Origin: a bacterium CG2_30_54_10
Lineage (GTDB): Bacteria; Muiribacteriota; Ozemobacteria; Ozemobacterales; Ozemobacteraceae
Direction of reading: 5' to 3'
Assembly (NCBI GenBank): GCA_001872985.1
Contig: MNYA01000284.1
Location: 1 to 6,723, forward strand
DNA length: 6,723 bases
Made by a program: the position numbers and the translations under genes. The notes under the pieces are model-generated. The model had not been told where the DNA came from and ran no database searches. It worked only from the letters and a program-made list of their open reading frames with translations. Each line of letters starts with the position of its first letter. Within the stretch, counting starts at the first letter, position 1. Below are positions 1-5,368 of this stretch, piece by piece.

Positions 1-300
1 CTGCCGGCGAAGTAGGAATATCTTCTCACGAAGGGGCAACTTCTTGGGGTCGATTTGCTTCTCTTTAACCAGACTTTCCATTTCTTCTTTGATGCGGCTT
101 CGAACCTGGGTCTTTTCAATCCGGCTGAGGAAGGTATTGACCCGGGCAATGTTCCGGCGGACTACCTCGATACGCGAAGGATTGGCAAGCTGGCCTGTGA
201 CAACCTGAAAACGCAGTTGAAACAACTCTTCTTTGAAATGCCGCAGTTTTTCCTGCAGCTCGGGCTCAGTAAGTTCGGAAAAATCTTCACGGTTCTTCAT
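1..300 (-). CDS. rpmC: 50S ribosomal protein L29 with long C-terminal extension (3' end outside window)
   Basis: L29 is a small two-helix 50S protein beside L23 at the tunnel exit. The visible frame gives 100 codons with no stop. Residues 1-62 are the standard protein: MKNREDFSELTEPELQEKLR, then FKEELFQLRFQVVTGQLANP (22-41) and IEVVRRNIARVNTFLSRIE (44-62), the last two being the signature part. Normal L29 proteins end at about 60-75 residues. Here the frame goes on with a charged, probably helical stretch (KTQVRSRIKEEMESLVKEKQ), then IDPKKLPLREKIFLLRRQ at the edge. I do not recognise this extension; it does not look like the start of S17, the usual next gene. AGGAGAG precedes the ATG, 15 nt after rplP. 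The core call is secure; the true length is unknown. Confidence 0.93.
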   Translation of the reverse strand, partial: MKNREDFSELTEPELQEKLRHFKEELFQLRFQVVTGQLANPSRIEVVRRNIARVNTFLSRIEKTQVRSRIKEEMESLVKEKQIDPKKLPLREKIFLLRRQ

Positions 301-315
301 GTAAACTCTCCTGCG

Positions 316-726
316 TCACATCTTGGAACTAACGACCTGGGTCCGGATGGGGAGCTTCCGGCCGGCCTGAGAAAGGGACTCGATGGCAACGTCTTCGGGA
401 ACACCCTCAAGTTCAAAGAGAATGCGCCCCGGTTTCACGACGGCCGCCCAGAATTCGGGGGCGCCTTTCCCTTTTCCCATTCGGGTCTCAAGGGGTTTTT
501 TGGAGATTGGTTTGTCTGGAAAAACCCGGATCCACATTTTCCCCGCACGCTTGACGGTTCTCGTGATAACTTTTCTGGCGGCCTCGATCTGGGCTCCGGT
601 CATCCAGCAGCATTCGAGGGCTTGAAGACCGAAAACCCCGAAGGCCAGATACTTGGCGCCTTTGCTAAGACCGCGCATTCGGCCGCGTTGTTGTTTTCTG
701 AATTTGGTTCGTGCCGGCATCAACAT
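316..726 (-). CDS. rplP: 50S ribosomal protein L16
   Basis: L16 organises the A-site tRNA region of the 50S and enters late in assembly. The 136 residues equal the E. coli length. [19 protein letters not shown] (1-19) aligns with the family N-terminus, which selects this ATG over the Met two codons later; AGGAGG stands 9 nt upstream. [33 protein letters not shown] and [12 protein letters not shown] are hallmarks. Arg82 corresponds to the Arg that is hydroxylated in E. coli (Arg81). One mild peculiarity is a Cys pair at 39-40 (LECCWMTG), where LEPAW is common. It lies 18 nt after rpsC and 15 nt before rpmC. Confidence 0.98.
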   Translation of the reverse strand: MLMPARTKFRKQQRGRMRGLSKGAKYLAFGVFGLQALECCWMTGAQIEAARKVITRTVKRAGKMWIRVFPDKPISKKPLETRMGKGKGAPEFWAAVVKPGRILFELEGVPEDVAIESLSQAGRKLPIRTQVVSSKM

Positions 727-744
727 AGCTCGGTTCCTCCTGAT

Positions 745-1437
745 TTAGAACGTATTTTCCCGGACGGGAGCAACTTCGGCGCCGGGGCCGGTGCCGGGGA
801 TCTTTCCGATCTGCTCACCCTTGAACACCCAAACTTTGACTCCGACGCATCCAAAGGTCGTGATCGCGGTTTCCATGGCAAAATCAATTTCTGCCCGGAG
901 AGTGTGAAGGGGAACGCGCCCTTCGCGCTGCCACTCGACGCGGCTGATTTCTGCCCCATTGAGACGGCCTGCGCAAGTGATCTTAACCCCCTGAGCTCCG
1001 GCGCGTAAAGCCCGACCAATCGTCTGCTTCATGGCTCGCCGATGTGAAATGCGCTTTTCGAGCTGCATCGCAACATTCTCGGCAATGATCTTCGCTTCGC
1101 AATCAGGATGCTTGATCTCCTGAATTGCGAGGAATACGGACTTGCCGGTCAGTTTCTCCAGCTCGCGCTTGAGGGATTCCACGCGCTCACCCCCGCGACC
1201 AATGATCACGCCGGGTTTCGCCGTGTGAATGGTGACCCGAACCTTGGTGTTGGATTTCCGCTCGATCTCGATGCGGCCGATACCCTCGCGGGGGAACTGT
1301 TTCTTGTCAATGAAGTTTCGGATTTTGACGTCTTCATGCAGGAACTTCGCATATTCACCACGTTTGGCAAACCACCGAGAATCCCAGGTGCGAGTGATGC
1401 CAAGGCGAAGGCCGATTGGATTGATTTTCTGTCCCAT
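745..1437 (-). CDS. rpsC: 30S ribosomal protein S3
   Basis: S3 lies at the mRNA entry pore of the 30S head and, with S4 and S5, helps unwind mRNA. The 230 residues compare with 233 in E. coli. The N-terminal [20 protein letters not shown] is diagnostic. The type II KH domain has its GXXG loop at GRGG (80-83) within [15 protein letters not shown]. The C-terminal domain includes ISHRRAMKQ, where Arg133, Arg134 and Lys137 match E. coli helicase residues Arg131, Arg132 and Lys135. [20 protein letters not shown] and VKVWVFKGE complete the family signature. The ribosome binding site (AAGGA, 1447-1451) lies inside the end of rplV, so translation is likely coupled. The C-terminal tail is short and not basic. 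Confidence 0.98.
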   Translation of the reverse strand: MGQKINPIGLRLGITRTWDSRWFAKRGEYAKFLHEDVKIRNFIDKKQFPREGIGRIEIERKSNTKVRVTIHTAKPGVIIGRGGERVESLKRELEKLTGKSVFLAIQEIKHPDCEAKIIAENVAMQLEKRISHRRAMKQTIGRALRAGAQGVKITCAGRLNGAEISRVEWQREGRVPLHTLRAEIDFAMETAITTFGCVGVKVWVFKGEQIGKIPGTGPGAEVAPVRENTF

Positions 1438-1440
1438 GTG

Positions 1441-2283
1441 TCACTTTCCTTCCTGAATTTTGGCGGATTTTCCCAGCTTGGGAGCTTCGTGGGTCTGGGC
1501 CATGGATGCCTCTGCAACCTTGGAAGCCTTTTGAACCTCTGGAGCGCTTGAAACCTGAGGGGCTTCTGAGACCTTAGGAGCTTCTGATGCCTTAGTATCT
1601 TTTGAAGCTTGCTGGGCTTTTGAAGCACGGGAAACCGTGGAGTCACGCTTTGCTTCTGAGGTCTGAGGCTTAGCTCCTGGTTCAGGGGCATCCCCTTCGG
1701 CCTTCTTGGTTTTGGGCATTGTGAACTTCTCACGAAGAACTATAAGCGCATGGGATGACCGTTTTCGGATTCGGCAGGCCCGGCCTCGGGCGCGAGCCAT
1801 GAACCGGCGCATCGTGGGGCCGACGTCAATCAAGACTTTGGCGACGAACAACGAGTCAGCCTTCAGTTCGTGATTGGCCCCGGCATTTGCTATCGCCGAT
1901 TTCAACAGCTTCAGAAGGAGCGGAGCTCCGCCTTTCGGAAGGAACTGAAGAATTCCAAGGGCTTGGTCGACCGGTTTCCCGCGAATTTCATCTGCGATCA
2001 ACCGGAGCTTTTGGGGGCTGATGTGAACGTTGGTAATCTTGGCCCGCGGAATATCAACAAGGTCGATCAGTCGGCTCTTTTCTTTCCAGGAAAGGGCGCC
2101 GACCTTAGGATAGACCTTGGTCACCCGGCCGTTTTTCTCAATATGGCGGGTATAAAGGCGGGCTTTGGTCAAGATACTCTCGATCTTGGTCCGGTTGTGT
2201 TTAGTATCAAGGCCTTTGATCATGCGAAGCCCGTTGAAAAGGTCAACATCGTCTGGAATGGTTACGCCTACCAGTCGCAACAT
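1441..2283 (-). CDS. rplV: 50S ribosomal protein L22, greatly extended, with S13-like N-terminus
   Basis: L22 binds all 23S rRNA domains; its beta-hairpin lines the exit tunnel and its globular part lies at the tunnel exit. Here it has 280 residues against about 110. The canonical core is at about 80-186: ITNVHISPQKLRLIADEIRG, KSAIANAGANHELKADSLFV, and the hairpin GPTMRRFMARARGRACRIRK, then RSSHALIVL. The hairpin keeps MRR (158-160, E. coli MKR 82-84), while the usual Pro of MPRA is Ala163. Residues 1-79 resemble the N-terminal domain of ribosomal protein S13. Residues 187-280 form a low-complexity tail rich in Ala, Ser, Lys, Glu and Pro with five hexapeptide repeats. The start is supported by AGGAG overlapping the rpsS stop; the only internal Met before the core is Met21, which would split the S13-like motif. 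The stop is 3 nt before rpsC. The core identity is secure; the roles of both extensions are unknown. Confidence 0.96.
   Translation of the reverse strand: MLRLVGVTIPDDVDLFNGLRMIKGLDTKHNRTKIESILTKARLYTRHIEKNGRVTKVYPKVGALSWKEKSRLIDLVDIPRAKITNVHISPQKLRLIADEIRGKPVDQALGILQFLPKGGAPLLLKLLKSAIANAGANHELKADSLFVAKVLIDVGPTMRRFMARARGRACRIRKRSSHALIVLREKFTMPKTKKAEGDAPEPGAKPQTSEAKRDSTVSRASKAQQASKDTKASEAPKVSEAPQVSSAPEVQKASKVAEASMAQTHEAPKLGKSAKIQEGK
1504..1593 (-). repeat. Five tandem 18-nt/hexapeptide repeats in the L22 tail
   Basis: Residues 231-260 of L22 read as five in-frame hexads: KASEAP, KVSEAP, QVSSAP, EVQKAS and KVAEAS. The DNA is repetitive too: + strand 1562-1579 and 1580-1597 agree at 15 of 18 positions, and further units are more diverged. 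This looks like slippage-type expansion that has since drifted. The encoded segment is predicted to be disordered or an extended Ala-rich helix. Confidence 0.75.
2047..2283 (-). other. S13-like N-terminal domain fused to L22
   Basis: This covers residues 1-79 of the L22 product. Compared with E. coli S13 from memory, the first 24 residues align without a gap and share M1, R3, G6, V7, I9, P10, D11, L19, I22 and G24 (MLRLVGVTIPDD against MARIAGVNIPDH). With a short insertion, RTKIESILTKARL then parallels TRSKAILAAAGI, and ALSWKEKSRLIDLVD parallels the S13 helix of the type LSEEQIDRLRDEI. The basic C-terminal half of S13 (GLPVRGQRTKTNAR) is absent. I infer a captured, diverged copy of the helical head domain of S13. 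It could instead be a chance helical extension, but matching positions from residue 1 argue against that. Confidence 0.62.
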
Positions 2284-2290
2284 TGCATTT

Positions 2291-2295
2291 CTCCT
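2291..2295 (-). promoter_or_regulatory. Ribosome binding site that fixes the long rplV start
   Basis: AGGAG overlaps the rpsS stop codon (TAGGAG) and stands 7 nt before the ATG at 2283-2281. An earlier ATG at 2288-2286 is only 2 nt from the Shine-Dalgarno and is in another frame. The good site at the far upstream ATG supports translation of the whole N-terminal extension of L22 instead of initiation near the conserved core. Confidence 0.75.
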
Positions 2296-2566
2296 ATTTC
2301 AGCGCCGCGGCTTTTTCGCCGACGGAGTGGGCTTTGAAAAAGCGGGTTGGGGCGAATTCACCCAGTTTATGCCCGACCATATTCTCAGTAATAAAGACGG
2401 GAACGTGCTTCCGGCCATTGTGTACGGCGATAGTGTGGCCGACCATGGAAGGATACACAGTAGAAGCTCGCGACCAAGTGCGGATCTGCCGTTTTTCGCC
2501 CGTACGGTTCATAGTATCAATGCGTTTCATCAAACGCTCTTCAACAAACGGAGGTTTCTTGCTCAT
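2294..2566 (-). CDS. rpsS: 30S ribosomal protein S19
   Basis: S19 is a 30S head protein that partners S13 near the A-site finger and intersubunit bridges. The 90 residues are a typical length. The N-terminal [14 protein letters not shown], then [23 protein letters not shown] in the core and [22 protein letters not shown] are family hallmarks. Start support is GGGAG overlapping the rplB stop (TAAGGGAG). The rplV ribosome binding site overlaps its own stop codon (TAGGAG), so the next gene is probably coupled to it. S19 is the natural ribosomal neighbour of S13, which is notable because the next gene carries an S13-like region. Confidence 0.98.
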   Translation of the reverse strand: MSKKPPFVEERLMKRIDTMNRTGEKRQIRTWSRASTVYPSMVGHTIAVHNGRKHVPVFITENMVGHKLGEFAPTRFFKAHSVGEKAAALK

Positions 2567-2578
2567 TTTGCCACTCCC

Positions 2579-3406
2579 TTACTTCTTCCTGCGAGAAATG
2601 ATGAACTTGCTGGAAGGATTCTTCTTCGTCCGAGTCTTCAAGCCCTTGGAGGGTTGCCCCCACAGAGAGACCGGAACACGTCCACGGCTGTTTTTTGCTT
2701 CACCACCGCCATGTGGGTGGTCGCAGGGATTCATGACCGCGCCGCGAACGTATGGCCGCCAGCCCTTCCAACGATTTCGACCAGCCTTGCCGATCGAAAG
2801 ATTCATGTGATCGAGGTTGCCTACCTGGCCGAGGACAGCACGGCATTGGAGAGGTATTTTGCGCATTTCCCCGGATGGAAGGATAACCTGGGCGAACTGG
2901 CCCTCTTTACCGGCTAGTTGGGCATGAGCCCCGGCCGTCCGGGCGATTTGGGCGCCCTTTCCAGGCTTCATCTCGATGTGGTGAATGGTGGAACCCAGAG
3001 GCAGGTCAGCAAGCGAAAGGCAGTTACCCGTCAAGATCTCTGAACTACGACCACTCTCAATGGTGGTGCCGACCTTTAAACCTTCCGGGGCGATAATGTA
3101 GCGTTTCTCACCATCTTTGTAGTTAATGAGAGCGATCCGCGCAGTGCGGTTTGGATCGTACTCTATTGCCGCAACCTTGCCAGGGATCCCGTCTTTGTTC
3201 CGTTTGAAGTCAATGATTCGATAGAGCTGTCTGGAGCCGCCGCCCCGATGACGTTGGGTCACATGGCCGTGATGGTTCCGGCCGGCGTGGGAAGGAATTG
3301 ATTCAATAAGAGACTTTTCGGGGGTCTTCTTGGTGATTTCCTCGAAGGAATAACCTTCCATGAACCGGCGGGATGGAGTAGTAGGATTGTACTTTTTAAT
3401 GCTCAT
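2579..3406 (-). CDS. rplB: 50S ribosomal protein L2
   Basis: L2 binds domain IV of 23S rRNA near the peptidyl transferase centre and is needed for subunit joining. The 275 residues compare with 273 in E. coli. The N-terminal [13 protein letters not shown], the RNA-binding core with [19 protein letters not shown] (42-60) and the C-terminal [15 protein letters not shown] (225-239) are all present. His230 matches E. coli His229 (numbered without Met), a residue strongly linked to peptidyl transferase activity. The basic tail ends in FIISRRKK, as expected. AAGGAGAG precedes the ATG in the 20-nt gap after rplW; rpsS follows 12 nt later. No anomaly is seen. Confidence 0.99.
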   Translation of the reverse strand: MSIKKYNPTTPSRRFMEGYSFEEITKKTPEKSLIESIPSHAGRNHHGHVTQRHRGGGSRQLYRIIDFKRNKDGIPGKVAAIEYDPNRTARIALINYKDGEKRYIIAPEGLKVGTTIESGRSSEILTGNCLSLADLPLGSTIHHIEMKPGKGAQIARTAGAHAQLAGKEGQFAQVILPSGEMRKIPLQCRAVLGQVGNLDHMNLSIGKAGRNRWKGWRPYVRGAVMNPCDHPHGGGEAKNSRGRVPVSLWGQPSKGLKTRTKKNPSSKFIISRRKK

Positions 3407-3426
3407 TGTTCTCTCCTTGGGTCAAC

Positions 3427-3717
3427 TCAGGCGATGCCTTCAAAGAAGGCGATCGAATCCTCTGGGTTGAGAGTCACGATGGCCTTCTTCCAGGCGGAGG
3501 TAAACCCGTGATGAACGCCACGCTTCTTGGCCTTTGGCCGAACATTCAGTGTCCGGACATTCATTACGCGCACCTTGAAAAGCGCTTCTACGGCCTGTCT
3601 GATGTCGAGTTTGTTCGCGGAATTCGCGACCCTGAACTGATAGATTTTCTCGCGCATTCGACCGTAGCTCTTTTCAGATACGATTGGCGCCAGAACGATG
3701 TCCTGCGGATGGTTCAT
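3427..3717 (-). CDS. rplW: 50S ribosomal protein L23
   Basis: L23 sits beside the nascent-chain exit and is the main docking site for trigger factor, SRP and the Sec translocon. The 96 residues are a standard length with no extension. The N-terminal VLAPIVSEKSYG (8-19) carries the conserved SEK, with Glu15 at the place of the E. coli trigger-factor-binding Glu18. NKLDIRQAVEALFKVRVMNV (35-54) and the tunnel-facing basic loop RPKAKKRGVHHG precede WKKAIVTL, all typical. The start lies in the rplD stop (ATGA overlap), with a perfect AGGAGGT (3727-3733) 9 nt upstream inside rplD. Its ordinary size contrasts with the enlarged L22 and L29, which are exit-site neighbours in the ribosome. Confidence 0.98.
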   Translation of the reverse strand: MNHPQDIVLAPIVSEKSYGRMREKIYQFRVANSANKLDIRQAVEALFKVRVMNVRTLNVRPKAKKRGVHHGFTSAWKKAIVTLNPEDSIAFFEGIA

Positions 3718-4334
3718 TTGATCAGCACCTCCTCCAGGGTTTTGACGGCATTGTCACTGATTGCAACGTGCCCGAATCTGAGCAGATCGACTGCGTTCAC
3801 GTTCATCGGGGTGACCAGTTTCACTCTTTTGGTATTACGGGTCGCGAGGCGGGTCTTTTCGGTGACCTCAGGAACAACCAGGAGAACCTTGTTAAGCTTG
3901 TGGGCTTCCAGGAACTTTCTCACATCGGCGGTTTTGCCCGAATCGAAGGAAAGGTTTTCGACTACACGTACACACTTATTAGAGGCGAGCTCGGTCAGAA
4001 CACCGCGCAAAGCCCTGTCCACCATTTTGTGCGGAGGCCGGATGTCGAAGATATGGGCTTTCGGTCCAAAGCAATTCCCTCCGCCGGGCCAGATGGGAGA
4101 GGTGTTGCTGCCTGCCCGAGCACGCCCGGTGCCTTTCTGCCGCCATGGCTTCCGACCGCCGCCGCTAACCTCTGCGCGGGTCTTGGTGTTGAAGGTGCCT
4201 TGGCGTTCGTTGTTCAGTTGGGACTTAACGACATCATTTATCGTCTGAGGATGCGCTTTGGAGGCGAAAATATCATCGCTAAGGGTAATTGAGCCGGCTT
4301 CGGTGCCGTTCATATTGAATTTAATCGTTTCCAT
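3714..4334 (-). CDS. rplD: 50S ribosomal protein L4
   Basis: L4 binds 23S rRNA early in 50S assembly; its extended loop forms, with L22, the tunnel constriction. In E. coli it also represses the S10 operon. The 206 residues are a normal length. The tunnel loop is intact and highly conserved: GGGRKPWRQKGTGRARAGS at 58-76, then SPIWPGGGNCFGPKAH at 79-94. The C-terminal globular part carries KVLLVVPEV and ends in LEEVLIK. GGAGG precedes the ATG. The stop overlaps the rplW start by 4 nt (ATGA), indicating translational coupling. Nothing unusual is seen apart from an ordinary degree of divergence in the N-terminal strand region. Confidence 0.98.
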   Translation of the reverse strand: METIKFNMNGTEAGSITLSDDIFASKAHPQTINDVVKSQLNNERQGTFNTKTRAEVSGGGRKPWRQKGTGRARAGSNTSPIWPGGGNCFGPKAHIFDIRPPHKMVDRALRGVLTELASNKCVRVVENLSFDSGKTADVRKFLEAHKLNKVLLVVPEVTEKTRLATRNTKRVKLVTPMNVNAVDLLRFGHVAISDNAVKTLEEVLIK

Positions 4335-4346
4335 GGGTTTCCTCCG

Positions 4347-4967
4347 TTACTTGGGCCGACGGATGATCAGAAGGCCGTTACTGGCGCCCGGGACAGAACC
4401 ATTGACCAAAAGAAGGTTCTTCTGCTCGTCGACTTTGACGATCTTCAGGTTCTTGACCGTCCGACGTACATCGCCAAGATGGCCGGGAAGTTTCTTGCCC
4501 TTCCAGCACCGGCTGGCGTTCTGCCCTGTTCCGGTGGAGCCGGTGCAGCGGGTTCTGTCCGACTGTCCGTGAGTGACTTGGGTTCCTTGGAAGTGCCAGC
4601 GCTCCATAGCCCCGGAGAAACCCTTTCCTTTGGAAGTTCCGATTACATGAACGATCTCACCAGGTTTGAACATCGAAACGGTGATCTCATTCTGGGTAAT
4701 ATCGTTGGTTTCGCTTGCCGGCAAGCTTCGCACAAAACGGAAAGGCTTCGCGCCAGCTTTCTCGAACATGAGCTGAAGGGGTTTGTTCAAAAGTCTGTTG
4801 ACGGATTCTTTCGGAATCTCGCGATATCCGACCTGAACGGCCTTGTCAGATTTTCGGATGATTGTACAAGGGCCACAACTGATGACGGTGACGGGAATGA
4901 CGTCGCCGGTCTCCGAGAATATCTGGGTCATTCCGATTTTGGTGCCCAAAATTGCGTTTACGCCCAT
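4347..4967 (-). CDS. rplC: 50S ribosomal protein L3
   Basis: L3 is an early-assembly 50S protein that binds 23S rRNA and sends a loop toward the peptidyl transferase centre. The 206 residues are within the normal range. The N-terminal ILGTKIGMTQIF (6-17) and the central GTSKGKGFSGAMERWHFQG (110-128) are diagnostic. The loop region THGQSDRTRCTGSTGTGQN (132-150) and WKGKKLPGHLGD (155-166) match the family but are more divergent than usual: the common HRxPGSIG reads TRCTGSTG, and PGRVFKG reads ASRCWKG. Gln149 aligns with E. coli Gln150, the residue methylated by PrmB. The C-terminal NLLLVNGSVPGASNGLLII is typical. The start is supported by AAAGGAG upstream. rplD follows 12 nt later. Confidence 0.98.
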   Translation of the reverse strand: MGVNAILGTKIGMTQIFSETGDVIPVTVISCGPCTIIRKSDKAVQVGYREIPKESVNRLLNKPLQLMFEKAGAKPFRFVRSLPASETNDITQNEITVSMFKPGEIVHVIGTSKGKGFSGAMERWHFQGTQVTHGQSDRTRCTGSTGTGQNASRCWKGKKLPGHLGDVRRTVKNLKIVKVDEQKNLLLVNGSVPGASNGLLIIRRPK

Positions 4968-4991
4968 AGGTTTACTCCTTTATCCTCTGGA

Positions 4992-5303
4992 TCACAGCAT
5001 CTTGATTTCGATGTTGACTCCCGAGGGCAGGTCCATGTTCATGAGGGAGTCCACGGTCTGGGTTGAGGGATTGAAAAGGTCAATGTTCCGCTTGTGAATT
5101 CTCATCTCGAACTGCTCGCGGGAATCTTTGTTGACGAACGGCGACCTAAGAACCGTGTATTTCCTGATTTCTGTCGGCATGGGGATTGGGCCGGAGATCC
5201 GGGTGCCGGTACGCTTAACGGTATCGCAGATCCGGGCAACGGACTGGTCCAACAGCCGATGGTCAAAGGCCTTGAGGGACAACCGCATCTTTTGTTTGGC
5301 CAT
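4992..5303 (-). CDS. rpsJ: 30S ribosomal protein S10
   Basis: S10 is a 30S head protein (also NusE, a partner of NusG and NusB in transcription antitermination). The 103 residues equal the usual length. The N-terminal [20 protein letters not shown], the GPIPMPT segment near 38-44, the [16 protein letters not shown] loop region and [11 protein letters not shown] are all family hallmarks. The start is set by a strong AAGGAGG and by alignment of MAKQK with the family N-terminus. It is the first gene of the S10 set here, 57 nt after fusA and 24 nt before rplC. There is no long leader of the kind that mediates L4 autoregulation in E. coli, so that mechanism, at least in its E. coli form and position, is not evident. 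Confidence 0.98.
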   Translation of the reverse strand: MAKQKMRLSLKAFDHRLLDQSVARICDTVKRTGTRISGPIPMPTEIRKYTVLRSPFVNKDSREQFEMRIHKRNIDLFNPSTQTVDSLMNMDLPSGVNIEIKML

Positions 5304-5311
5304 TATGTAAA

Positions 5312-5325
5312 ATCCTCCTTAGGAT
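5312..5325 (-). promoter_or_regulatory. rpsJ ribosome binding site inside a small inverted repeat
   Basis: The Shine-Dalgarno sequence AAGGAGG (5314-5320) lies 10 nt upstream of the rpsJ ATG. It is embedded in a perfect 5-bp inverted repeat, AUCCU-AAGG-AGGAU, with a 4-nt loop. If this folds, half of the ribosome binding site is paired. The stem is A/U-rich at its base and probably only marginally stable, so a regulatory role is speculation; the ribosome binding site itself is clear. Confidence 0.6.
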
Positions 5326-5339
5326 GTTTTGCCTTAAAA

Positions 5340-5368
5340 TGAAACCCCGACCGGCCAAGCTTATCGGG
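5340..5368 (-). terminator. Possible weak terminator/attenuator-like hairpin at fusA stop
   Basis: In the transcript, CCCGA at the last fusA codons (5364-5368) can pair with UCGGG (5346-5350), extended by one U-G pair. The loop is about 11 nt and contains most of the fusA stop codon. A U-rich run with one interruption (GUUUCAUUUU) follows. The stem is short and the U tract imperfect, so at most this is a partial attenuator between fusA and the S10 genes. It may equally be chance. Confidence 0.22.

Noticed and set aside
55..1008. A 317-codon plus-strand reading frame
   Set aside because: It lies antisense to rpmC, rplP and rpsC, which are unmistakable, and its translation shows no recognisable domain; it is a shadow of biased codon use.
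1206..1733. A 175-codon minus-strand frame overlapping the rplV tail and the start of rpsC
   Set aside because: It reads the same repeats in another frame (Lys/Leu/Gln-rich) and then runs through S3 out of frame. It shows no family resemblance. I considered whether the rplV tail was a frameshift artefact, but the L22 frame ends neatly 3 nt before rpsC with the rpsC ribosome binding site in place.
2047..2283. A separate small gene, or the end of another gene, upstream of a short rplV
   Set aside because: The frame is continuous with the L22 core, has no stop, and no Met with a good ribosome binding site lies near the core; the only good site is at the far upstream ATG.
2165..2917. A 250-codon plus-strand reading frame
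   Set aside because: It is antisense to the start of rplV, all of rpsS and part of rplB, with low-complexity composition.
3406..4248. A 280-codon plus-strand reading frame
   Set aside because: It is antisense to rplW and rplD, has no family resemblance, and both opposite genes are complete and conserved.
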